Shown one piece after another: positions 26,501 through 38,500 of a DNA stretch of 64,000 nt. The notes beneath the pieces were generated by a model. It was not told the origin of the DNA. It was given only the letters and a program-made list of their open reading frames with translations, and made no database searches. The translations under genes and the position numbers were made by a program. This stretch comes from Lepas anatifera (Eukaryota; Arthropoda; Thecostraca; Lepadidae), in contig JAOTON010000043.1 of NCBI GenBank assembly GCA_034440635.1, positions 496,001-560,000 on the forward strand, in the 5' to 3' direction. How positions within the stretch are numbered: position 1 is the stretch's first letter; each line of letters starts with the position of its first letter.

Positions 26501-29500
26501 CAGCGTCACCACATTAGCACGTAGTTCCCCTTCACAGAACGTTCTCAAGCTGGTAATGGCGGTGGAAAGCTGGCTCCACAGCGGTCCATGTCCATGGAAA
26601 CTGGACGACCGATGTGCTTCACCGCCCAAGCGGCTGTAGTGTCATTGCGAGCCTGAAATTACCCGAGCTGGTGAAACAATCACCATGAACACCCTCATTC
26701 GGCAATCGTTTGCTTTTCATGGGAGGTTGGCTCACTTTCTGATGTCTGAGAAAATTAAAATGTACGTAATTTGGAGCACGCCATGCGTGAAATCAAGACG
26801 CTCACGAAGTCGCCGAGGAAAGCAAGCCGCCCTAATGGGTAGCGATGAAGACAGCAAGCCAGGTAGTTCAGTTTCAGTGGAACAAACTAGCTCTCAGTCT
26901 CAGGTTACGCGCAGAATTCTTCTGGCAAAGCACGCCAGGCCGTGCATGACTCAGTCCAGCACTGGCACCGAAGAGCATTCGTTAAAAGAAGCATAATCTG
27001 TAGTTTGGGGCGGCGGGGCTGGTGTTGGAGAAGCGCCGGAAAGGCCCGTTTGTTAAAAGCAATAATCTAATATAGGAGAGAAATGGCACGCGCGTAATCC
27101 GAAACGGGGGTCACTCACTTATAAGAATACACGTGTCTGGAAGCTGCAGATATGAAAAACGTACATTAAGCCGGTGCAGTATCAAATAACCAGTGTGGCG
27201 GCCGCCCTGAGCTCGGCTAGTCCGTCTTCACTCGGAGCGACGGCGGTGAATCCTTTCGTCGGAGCGCCGGTTGTGCCTCAGGCGCCGCTCCCGTGTCGTT
27301 AGGACGCCATTGGGCGTGATTTCCCGTGATTGCCGGACACCGGACGGGAGGTGTGGGAACCGGGTCTGGCCAGGACAGCCTCTCTCCGGCCGGCGGCACT
27401 CTTTACACGCCACGTCTGCGTCGCAAAGTAAACAGCCGACAGACTGGGGAAATTCGAGAAACAATCCAACGGAGCCAGTCATGTATCGGAACCCTACCGA
27501 TTCAAAGTCACATGCATGCATCCTACTCCGACTTTAGCCTTTTGGTATCTAGGACTCTTTCTGCAAACACAAAAACTCAATTTACCGTTACAGGGCACTT
27601 GGGTTCTGGTTGGGTTTTGGGAACTCTTACGGCCTTTGGTCGCGTTAGGGTGTGTTAACAGTTAGTGAACAGTATGCTGCAGCTCTGACTATGTTTTGCT
27701 ACCCCTTCTTCGCCTTTGGACAATAGTGTCAGCACACAATGGTCTGTCAACGTTCATTCATTCTCAGTAAAAGTGTTAACGCACTAGTCCCTGAAACCTC
27801 AATCGCTGCTGATGAAGCCACTGGAAAGCCTGTGACAGAGGAACTCATCGCCGTAAATACACAAGCACCCGGCCACCAACAGACCTAAATCCATCTGAGA
27901 AATGAAGAGCGCTCTTCAAGCCGAGAATGATAGTCATACACGAATGGATCAACCCTCAAGCGACGGGTCTATTGGAGCTTAACGAAGCATTGACTCCGGC
28001 ACGAGGGTATTGGAATGGCCCGCTGGGTGGTCCCACTACGCACGTGGAGTCTTCTGGTGCGGTCAAAACACGCGGCTCATGCTTCAACCAAAACCAGCCT
28101 TATGTCTAAGGTCAATCCAGCTGCATTAGAGGATTTATGCCGTTCGTGATCAGGAGCAAAAGTCAAACAATAATTGGCTATAGATGTTGTTTTGCTGGCC
28201 TGACCTGTGGCTGGGTCAGGACGAGGTCGGTCCGCTCCGGAGTTTGGAATGGCGGCAGCGGGAGGGCGGATCTCGGGGCAGGCTCTGGGTGGTCCGACCA
28301 ACAGTAATCGTTTGCGCATTATCGCGTCCGGCTTCGGCTCGTACCGTGGAGACCATCAGGAGACCCCGCCGCGGGGTCCTCCGAGCTTTCCAGCTATGCA
28401 GATGGGCAGCCCGGCGCCTCCACTGCCATGAAATACTGCAGCTTCAATGACGCAAGTGAAGACCGCTTCATGCATCGCTGGCACTGAACGCATGCGTGCT
28501 TATGCATCCGGAAGGCGTCCGCCATGCCAAACCCAGAAGCGACGCGTAACGACTCTTTCTCTTGTGACTCACGTCACGGTGCGCGAGGACCGTGACCCAC
28601 GGACACTCACGAGCCTCGGCCGCACGACTCCGCGGCGGCGGCTGACCGCTGGACCGATTTCTGGCCGGATACACACGCCGCAGAGGTCCAGCTTCCCCAG
28701 CGCTGAAGAATTAGTGGTTGGTCAGACAGTCTTGACCTTGGCGAGCGCGGGCCCAGCGAAACGCATGGCGTCACGGAACGTCACGAAATACGTCACGAAA
28801 TACGTCACGGAATACGTCAAGATCTAGTGAGACGACTGATTCTTGTCTTAAACGTCACGACTAGGCTTAGGAATGCAGGACTCACCGAGAGTGTTAAGAA
28901 CGACGTGATGAGCATAACGACTTACAACGTAAGCCGCAGCGTTGGGAATGTTGTGTTTGATAAATAGCAAGAGAGATGCCTTGACACAATAACTCATCCC
29001 ATAGCAGATCAAAGGAACAAGTTTATGAAGTCATCCCGATCACCAGCGCGAACGAAGGAGTATGTGGCTGTAGGAATGACGCGGATTTCCGTTCGGCCTT
29101 ACACTGGGCCTCACAGGAGGCATCGCTTCCGCGGACTGCCCCGGGCAACGTTTCAAAAAGCATCCGACGCCGGAAACGGGTTCACGATGGGCGAGACTGA
29201 CCCACAATTGCACAGGGTCAAACCGACGGAAGCCGCGTAGAAAGTGCCGGTGGGAGCCGCGCTTTAGCGAGCGCACCTCACGCAGCTCTGAGAAGCAGCC
29301 AACACAGGGCACAATGGTTGACACGCAAGCGTTCGAGGCGGGAAGCAGCGTGGAGGCACGTCCGTCACGCCACATCGTGCCGCGACTCCGGCGGCGTCTC
29401 CTTCTCAAGGTCACGCGGTGGGAGGTCGGCCCGCATAGTTTTCGGCCCACCGGTCAGCGGGCGGGCTACCGTCGAGAGAGAAAGGGCCGTCGCATCCCGC

Positions 29501-32500
29501 CGCGCGCCCGAGTTATCGTCTATCGTGGTCACAGCTTTTCCCATGTGCCTAATGAAGCCACCCGCATGCGGAGTGGCCATCCGTGCATGGATAATGAAGC
29601 CCGCGGCATGACCGTCGGCGGGAGCATTTCCAGCCTCAGTGGACGTGCAAACGAGGAGAGAACAATGACAAAGGCTTAATTACAGCTTCGTTATGGAGGC
29701 GCTGAGGCGGCTTAGAGTCGGCGGCCTTCGTTTTAGTCCGTTTCTTGACCACTATTTTTCCCGCCGGGCAGAGTATTACCTAACGCAACCTGGCTTCATA
29801 ATAGGCGCGGCCTCGAACGTGCCCACCAGGTCATCACTTCATCATTTCTAGCTCATTCATGGCGACAGCCTTCACCTTCTCAACACCCCCACCGATAGCA
29901 TTCAGACATTCACGCAAGCGCAACAGTCGAGCCCGGGAGCGCTAAACTGAAAGACTGCAGGAGCCGTATTCCGTCATAATTATCACCCAGTTACGTGATC
30001 TCACGTCGCTCAGACGGTAACCCCCTGGTGGGCGCCCGGCAGACCCGGCCAGCACCCAGGGCTGTCGAGCACAGCGACAATAAGGGGGTCTGGGGAGCAG
30101 GCAGACTGACGGCCGAGGCCGAGGGAGTGCGTCCCGAAACCCGACAACGGCTAGAACCACTTGACAAAAGGCTGCAATGTTTTCGATGTGCTTGTAGTCT
30201 TAGAACTTTTTGGGCCTATCCAAAGTCGTTAAGTTTTTTTTTTGTTTCTGATTCTGATAGTTTTAGATGTTCCGATGAACATTAGCATCAGTCCGCGAAT
30301 ATGCATAAGTAACACCCCGCCCAATACGTCCGTCCCCTGCGTGAATTTGAATTCACAATGCGCTTCCGCCATTGCACATAACATTTCTAATGGGACTTCT
30401 TCCAGATAGATACGAAAAATCAACATTGGTCGGAATGGCGAGCTGAACCTATAAAACCCGCCCTGGAATTCCCACCCATTGACAGCACACAGAGACGGGG
30501 GCGCTTTATGGCCTGTTCAGGCCCCAGGTCCATGGTACCGCGGCGTGAAAGGGTGCCGAGAATTCGAAGCCGGCGCCGGGGCGGGAGGCAACGTATCGGG
30601 TGTCAGAGTGCGTCCTCTGTGGACCTCTGTGGACCCGAGCAAGGCAACAGCACCGAGAACGCTGTCGGTCTCAACAGCACCAGAACGCTGCCGGTCTTAA
30701 CAGCACCGGGAACGCGGTCGGCCTCGACAGCGCCGGGAGCGCAGTTAGTTTCAACAGCGGCAGGGACGCTGTCGGTCTCAAACACTTGAGATGGCGTCAA
30801 AGAGAGAATGGACAAAAAAGGATGGGCGAACAGAATCACAAGGATTAGCCGTTTCAATGCGAAGCTTTTTCTTCAAAATGTGAGAAATGCCATGAAAAGG
30901 GCACAATGACAAACAGGACCACTTTCTGGGAGAGAAACTTGACACCATGACGGGAGGACAGCATGAAAGGCTCGGCAAAATAGACCTCCAGTGATAAGCC
31001 TCCGAAGATCCGATTTCTGCCACCATGATGGACCAGACGGGATAGAAAGCTTTAGAAGCCGGGCTATTTAGACTAACGGTGAACGACGCTCTTTCTTCTT
31101 CCATACAGGATTTTTCACGGGTTCTGATGCCAGCCCAGAACAAAGCATGCAAACACTAATCGACAAGGCACACGTTCCGTGCTTCATTCACACAAGGGCA
31201 ACGTCATCAGTCATCTCTAGATGCTCGAACAAACAGGCCAGCGTCCAAAAACGCCCCGCCAATCGGCCGCGGGCGTTCCAGTAGCCACGAAAGGCACACG
31301 GGGTCGAAGGTCAGGCCAGGGGTCATCAACTGTCCGGCGGCGCGGCGGACGCGGCGTCAGCCATTCCCACGGCGCCGGCCACTGCGGAAGCGGGCCTCAT
31401 TATCGGGGAGGCAGCGCTCGCTGTGGGACTGTGCACGCCGATGCGACACACTGGGTACCAGCCCCACCGCACAACATGGGAACGCTTTTGGCGCACCGGC
31501 GGCAGTCGTGGCGAACGAGACGCCGCAACAATGCGCGTCATTTCCGCAGGGGAACGAGCTAGCCATACGTCACCATGTTCTGTCCGCTTGAAGCTCTCTC
31601 AGGCACGGATTACCATGGAGCGCGCCACTCCCAGCCGTGGTTAACGCGCGGCGAACCAGCCTCGCGGCAGGCGGCATTCCCCTTTGAAAACGCCGCACGC
31701 AGCGCCCGCGTTTTAATGGTTGACTCAGACGGCCCAGCCAGTCGGTCTACTGTAAACGACGCTGGTTGAGAGGCCAGTTCATAACGAAGCGTCACCGCTT
31801 GGCAGCGTTCTGTTAATGGAGGGACGGAATTACGGAGATATGAACCAATCACGGGAAAGAGCACAGACTCAATAAAGATGCTTGCTTATCGTGAAGAGAG
31901 CACACTTCCGATCAATGCAGTGTGTACCTGTTGCTCTGGTTTCTTACCACAGAGGTGACCGCACCACAGATACCGCCATCACTGCGGTCGGGCCATTTGC
32001 GCCCTCCCATGGCGGCGCGCCACATTCCAGGGCCCACACCCAGGCGGGGCAAACTGAGAGGTGCGCTGTTGGAGGTGAGGGGGGAGGGGTGAGGAGCGGA
32101 ACGGAAGGTGCCTCGCCGCCACCCTCATCATCGACTGTGAGCCGGGAACAAAGGCGGCTCCGACGCGTGAAACGGTCTCCGGCGCTCCTGTTGGCCGCCA
32201 CACCGAGCCCCTGTTTTGGTCAGCCTCACACCCAGCAAACCTCTCTGTAAGGGTGGCCGCGGTTCAAGGAACAACCGATGAACAGCCGCCGTGGCAAAGG
32301 AGACGCTTCCCACTACACACCGGAGAAGTACCCACAGCCGTCGATAGTTTCCGTCGCTTCTAATCGGCACGCCTCTGCGCCTGGCGGCAATCAGAGCCCG
32401 CTGTTCCCGAAGTGTTGGGAACGGCGGCGGTATCTCTTCATCGGACGGGCTGAACAAACACTGAGCGCGCGGGTCTGGACCGGCCGGCACGTCCCGGGTG

Positions 32501-35500
32501 GAGAGCTCTCGTTCCGGCGCGGCGGCGGCATTGGAAGCGACAGCAGCCTCCTCCGCAGTCCGCAAAATGGACAGCCTGCCGCTCTGAAGAGAAAACCACT
32601 GGGGCGCCCGCATTGGAGGAGGCATTCACTTGTTTTCGAGTGGCATTTCAGCTTTCATATAGCTCAGCCAGGGCATTTCAGCTGTAATGATTTTGTTCGT
32701 TCTATATTGAGCTCGGAATGGGTACTTGTGCTCAGTTCTGCAGACGTGGTCGGTAAAGCCGTTACATGTGCCACAGTCATTTCCATGAAATACTTAAAGG
32801 GAGTGTCCCACTTTCATAATGGGATGTGAACTAATCGATCAGTTTTTCAGAGCGTGTCGAGAAACCAATACTGACATATTTTGTTTTACACGAAGCTCTT
32901 GATTAAGTCTGTGCACACTTTTAAGTTTGAAATAAAGGAAGATATGGCCGCGGTTTCAAGCCATGAACTCTCTGCATCTGGCAGCGCATGTTACGCGATA
33001 AATGTTACATATAACCAGTGGCGTAGCCAGGATTCGGTCAAGGGGGTCCGACTACCGTCGGGGGCCCCCGGGCCGGGGGCCTTAGTAGTCGGGGCCCATC
33101 TCCTATGTCGTATAATATTTTGGCATTATAACATTTGCACGACGGAAATTTTTATATCCCTTCTCAAGTGTTTGTTATTATTTTGTTGATAGTTTGATTT
33201 TTCTCGATCCGACCAGGGTTTGGTAAATTTAGGTCACCAAATATTAAAGCTGGCCCATACCTATATGACAGCGTGGCTATAATAACAGTATTGTGGCACA
33301 TTTCGGGAAATCAAATGTTGCTGCGTGCATGATGTTCAACCTGACTTTACCTCAATTCATTCTGGTAATCATGTATGAAGTTATTGAAGGTCGGTCGTTT
33401 TGAGTACGAAGAAATGGTCTTCTACGGAAAATGATTACCAATTTTTTCCGGTTGTCAAATTCATGAACTCTTTAACCCTTGCCCCGGTGGCGGGTACGAG
33501 CCACCTTCGCCCTGGTGGGGGGGCTAAAAAGACCCCCACGATCTCAAAAACTAAGAGAGCTAGAAAAAGCGCAAAGCGGCAATCGAAAGCTCTTCGAAAA
33601 TGATACATTTTTCTTGTCAGGTCAATATCAAGGTCACCAGAGGTCAAAATAGGTCAAAATCGCTAATATGAGGTGTACTAAGAAAACCTCATATATCTCA
33701 GAAACTATGATAGCTAGAAACATTTTTCTAACACCATTCGAAAGCTCTTGAGATGCGCTTTCATTTCAGTGGCATTCATTTTCGTGTCAGGTGAACGCCT
33801 AGGGAGCTACAGGTCACTAAATATTGGGCATATTCTTGGGAATGTCCATAGCCACCCATGCATAAAGATATGTGGTATGAGTTTCAACTTGATCGATTAA
33901 CCCTTCTTTTAGTTATGCGGTCCTAAGTATTTTTTGAGGTGAGGTCACTTCACCTGGCCTGGTGACCTGACCTGATATGACCTTGAGCCAAAATTTTCAG
34001 CAAAGATGTAAAAATGATGAAGAAACAGCTAGACCAGTTTGGCGGCGCTGCGCGCCGTTTTTTGGTCACTTCGGAAAAACCCGAGGGGGTCTAAAAGACC
34101 CCCCACCCGGGCGAAGGTTAATCAGAAAGTTTCCAAAGAAATGGAAAAAATTTATAAAAATACATGGGATATGGTGGATGGTGGTGTGTTCCGGACGTCA
34201 TATAACGTCTGTTCCGAGGAAGGATCCTGATGAATTCACCACAGTTACTTTCTTACCCTTGCTATGTTGTAAATGAGCAAATTACCAAAACAATAGGCGC
34301 CTGATATAACTATTGCGTTGGATTACTCTGGCATTGTTATTTTAAGCCTTCCATACCTATTTTTCTTTTGGGATTATGCACAACAATGTTTGTCATTTTC
34401 CTTGTTTCTCTGGTTTCCTACGAAAACATTTGAAAGTTGTTTATTTCAGAATATTTAGGACGGTAGTAATTGGGACTAATCTAATAGATTGAAAACCAGC
34501 TGAAGTTCCAAATTCCTTGTTCGATTTGCTATTATGGATGTTAAAATTAGATTAATTTTTGCCTTTTCTTCAGTAATGGTGCCTGATCGACATGTTTCAA
34601 TTTGTCCTTGTTGGTACGCAATGGGAAAATATAAATTTTCGAAAATATGATTTTCGAAAATCTTCTTTGAGCCTAGGATCTCAAGCGATATCTCTGGATT
34701 CTATTCTAAACTCTAAAAGAAATGGAAAGGAAAAGGACGCTCAATAAAAAGGATATATGAGTGTTCCCCAGATGTTATATAAAACCTATTCCATGGACGG
34801 TCCTACTGATGAAACCGCTCACTTTCTCCCCAGCCATTGTTTGGAGATCCGGGGCTTGGGGAGGTGAGTACTTCCTTGGACTTTAAGTCTGATAGGCTTT
34901 GTACAGGGCTTGTATTGCTATGCCAGTGTTAAGCCATCCAGGACCATCACCCACCCCCTGACCCCTGGGTCGAGCAGAGATATCAAGGGGCCTAGCACTT
35001 GACACGATGCCGAAACCAGTATCTGGGACCCCTGAAAACAACACTTTTCCGCAAATCAGTACTTACGTCCCCAAAACCAGTATTTGGGGTACCATGAGAC
35101 TACCTACTGGAACTCCTGGAACTTACTCTCGTGGGGCCTTGAGGATAAATTCAAGGGGAGGAAGGAGAGCAGAGAAATCACAAGGTTAATTTCCGGCCCT
35201 CTCCCGATTAGATCCCAGGGGGTCTCGATACTGATTCACGGCGCCTCTTGACCAAAATTGTGGACTCCTGAGAATCTCTCGGGGCTCCCTAGATTAGTTA
35301 TCGGCAGCACCTATGGGCCTATTTATCGGCCCCCAGATTTGCTCTGGGGGGGGGGCTGAGACTGACTCTCGGGGCCATCCAGATTAGCCCTTGGGGGTCC
35401 CCTGAGGCTATCTCTGGGGTGGGGCGGGGCTGGGAATGACTTCCGACAGCCCTCTGAGACTAACCTGGGGCGCCCCTGAGGCTAACACTCGAGGAGGGAG

Positions 35501-38500
35501 GCGTGGAAGCACCCTGAGACTGAGTATTTGGCACGGCACTCCTAAGACTGTCTCTCGGAAACCCAGATTAACCCTCAGAGGCCTAAGGCTAACTCGGGGC
35601 CGTGAGACCAAAATTCAGGAGCACCTCTGGGAATTACTCTCAAAGCCCCAAAATTAGCTCTTGGACGAACCGGAGACTAGCTCCCGGGAGCACTCTAAGA
35701 CTAACTTTTAGGTGCTCCCTGAGATTGACTCGGGGCCTCTTATGCAACAACTAGGGGAGGGGCACAGCCTCAGGCTAAATCTCGAGGGTTCCCAAGATTA
35801 CCCTCGGGGGCCTCCTGAGATCAGCACTCTGCGGATCAAATGAAACTAACTCTCGGACCTCCAGATTAACTCTCGGGGCCACCTGAAAGTAAATATTGAC
35901 TCCTGAGAGAGACGCCCGCAAGACTATGGGACCGAATATAGGGGTGGGGGGCTTATCGACACACCAACTGCCAAGGTCATATGGCGAATATAGGGGTCCT
36001 CTAAGACTGACTCTCGGGGTCCCTTGACCGACTCTTGGGGTTCTCTGAGACTGATTTTAATGTAGCCCCTGAAATAGACTGTCGCAGGGCCCTGAGAACC
36101 ACTCTCTGGGGGAACCTGGGACGAGTTCGGCCCCTGAGACCGACTTTCGGGTCCACTGAGACCAACTCTCAGGCCCCTCTGAAATACACCTTGACTTGAA
36201 ATTTTATACTTGAGATCGAATCTCAGGGCGGGGCCCTGAGGCCGACCCGGGACATCCTAAGAACGAATCTTCAGGGGCTTCTAAGACTGATTCTGGGGCC
36301 CCGTGATCAGAGAATGCTTTGCAGTGGTTCAGATTGGCCCAAAGGGGGTGCTCGGACTCCTACAACTCCTTGGCTACGCCACTGCATCCACAAATTCGGG
36401 GGCCCGCCGAGATCAGCACTTGGAGGCTCCTAAAAGCATTGCTTTCCCCGATACCAATACTCTGGAGCCCCTGGATACTGATGCGCGGGGCTCCTAAGAC
36501 CAAGCTCGGGGTTCCACTTGGATCAGGTTCGGGGGCACCCTTAGGTCCATGCTTGCACTTTTCTCAGGAGTAACTCGACACCGTTGTTCGGGGGCCCCAG
36601 ATCAGCATTCGGAGCCCCCAGACTAATGCTCGGTACTCTGGAGCCCTTCGATACCAATGCTCGGGGACCCTGAGCCCAAGCCTGGGCCCCTGAGACCAAC
36701 CTTTGGGTCCCATGGGGCCAATGCTCGTGCCTCGATCATAAGTCCCCTCGATATCGATAGTCGGGGGGGCACCCGAGATCAATATTGCCCCCCACTTCCC
36801 GAGATCAATGTTCGCTGCTCCGGAGCCATCGATACCAATGCTCGGGGATCCCTAAGACCAGCTCTGGAGCCCCTAAGACCAAGATCGAAAGGCCCGTGAG
36901 ACAAAGCTCGGAAGGCCCGTGAGACCAAGCTCGGGCCCCTAATGCAAAGCTTGGGGGCCCCTGAGACCAACCTCGGGGCCCTGAGACCAAGCTTGGGGGA
37001 CCTGAGACCACGCTCGAGGAGCCCCTGAGACCAAGCTTGGGGTCCCCTGGTACCAAACTCAGAGGGCCCCCGTGACACCAAACTCAGGGCCCCTGAGACC
37101 AAGATCGAAAGGCCCGTGAGACTAAAGCTCGGGGGGACCTGAGACCAGCTCGGGGGCCCTTGAGACCGAGCTCAGGGGCCCATGAGATCAATGTTCGGTA
37201 CTCTGGAGCCTTCAATACCGATGATCGGGGGCCCCTGAGACCAAGCTCGGAAGGTCCCTGAGACCAAGCTCGGGGCCCCTGAGACCGAGCTCGGAGGCCC
37301 CCTGAGACCAAACTCGGAGGGCCCCTGAGACCAAGATAGAAAGGCCCTGAGGCTAAGCTCGGGGGTCCTTGAGACCAAGCTAGGGGACCCTGAGACCAAG
37401 ATCGAAAGGCCCGTGAGACTAAAGCTCGGGGGCCCGAGACCAAGCTCGGGGGCCCCTGATACCAAGCTCGGGGGTCCCTGAGACCAAGCACGGGAGCCCT
37501 GAGACCAAGCTCGGGGGCGAGACCGAGCTCAGGGCCCCGAGATCATGTCTGGTTCCCTAGGTCTCGATACCGATGATCAGGGCCCCTGAGACCGAGCTCG
37601 GCCCCTGAGACCAAGATCAGGGGGCCCGTAAGACAGCTTGGGGCCCCTGAGATCAAGCTCGGAGGTTCCTTGAGCTAACCTCGGGGGCCTGAGATCGAGC
37701 TCGAGGGCCCCTGAGGCCAGCTCAGGGGCCCCTGAGACAAGCTCGGGCCCCTGAGATCATGTTCGTACTCTGGGCCTCATACCGATGATCGGGCCCTGAG
37801 ACCAGCTCGGGGCAACCTGACCAAGCTCGGGGGCCCCTGAGACCAAGTTCGAGGTCCCTTGAGACCAGGCTTGGGCGCCCTGAGACCAAGCTCGGGGCCC
37901 CTGAGACCGAGCTCGGGGCCCTGAGACCAAGATCAGGGGCCCGTAAGACAAGCTTGGGGCCCTGAGATCAAGCTCGGAGGTCCCTTGAGACTAACCTCGG
38001 GGGGCTGAGATCGAGCTCGAGGGCCCCTGAGACCGAGCTCAGGGGCCCCTGAGACCAATGCTCGTGTTTTCCAGTGCATAAGGTCAGCCCAAGGGGTCCG
38101 GACCCCAGGACCCCCTTGGCTACGCCACTGCATATAACATAGCCTTCGCAAAGTTAAATGCCGCAAGTTGCCGCAACCAGCCAGATTCGTAATCACACGG
38201 GATACTTTGGGGTCAATCCATGGTAGAAAGAAAAGAGGTGATATTTTTGTTTTGAGCAATTGAATGTGGAAACCAAATGCAGTGTCCTGATTTTTAAACC
38301 TATTTAGTCTATAAAGACTCCTTTTTGGAATTTCGATAAAGTGGTCCATTCCCATTAATTCCAAAATATTTATAAACATGGGGACATTATTTGAGACAGT
38401 CCCAGTTCTAACGGGTCCCTTTGAAATAAAATACGAATGCAGGTGCTTATAAAGAACTGTTTCGGTTCTATTAAATACAAATGCTTCAATCTGCCCCACA

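Larger units (their letters stand above)
33016..38130. mobile_element. Non-autonomous hAT-type element, 5115 bp, 8-bp target duplication
   Basis: The left end CAGTGGCGTAGCCAGG and the right end (read inward) CAGTGGCGTAGCCAAGG form terminal inverted repeats. The flanks CATATAAC at 33008-33015 and 38131-38138 are a perfect 8-bp target-site duplication, the signature of hAT transposons. No transposase frame is present. The interior holds a nested TTAA element (33472-34121) and about 3 kb of degenerate GC-rich satellite. An internal extra right-end copy at about 36367-36384 suggests rearrangement or nesting. Confidence 0.92.

Noticed and set aside
30646..30779. Nine-residue peptide repeat gene
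   Set aside because: One unit has 26 bases and breaks the frame. There is no start context and no splice signals.
36779..37491. Long minus-strand frames rich in Gly-Leu-Arg-Gly-Pro (collagen-like)
   Set aside because: They are produced by the degenerate GC-rich satellite. Frames break with unit drift and there is no start or signal context.
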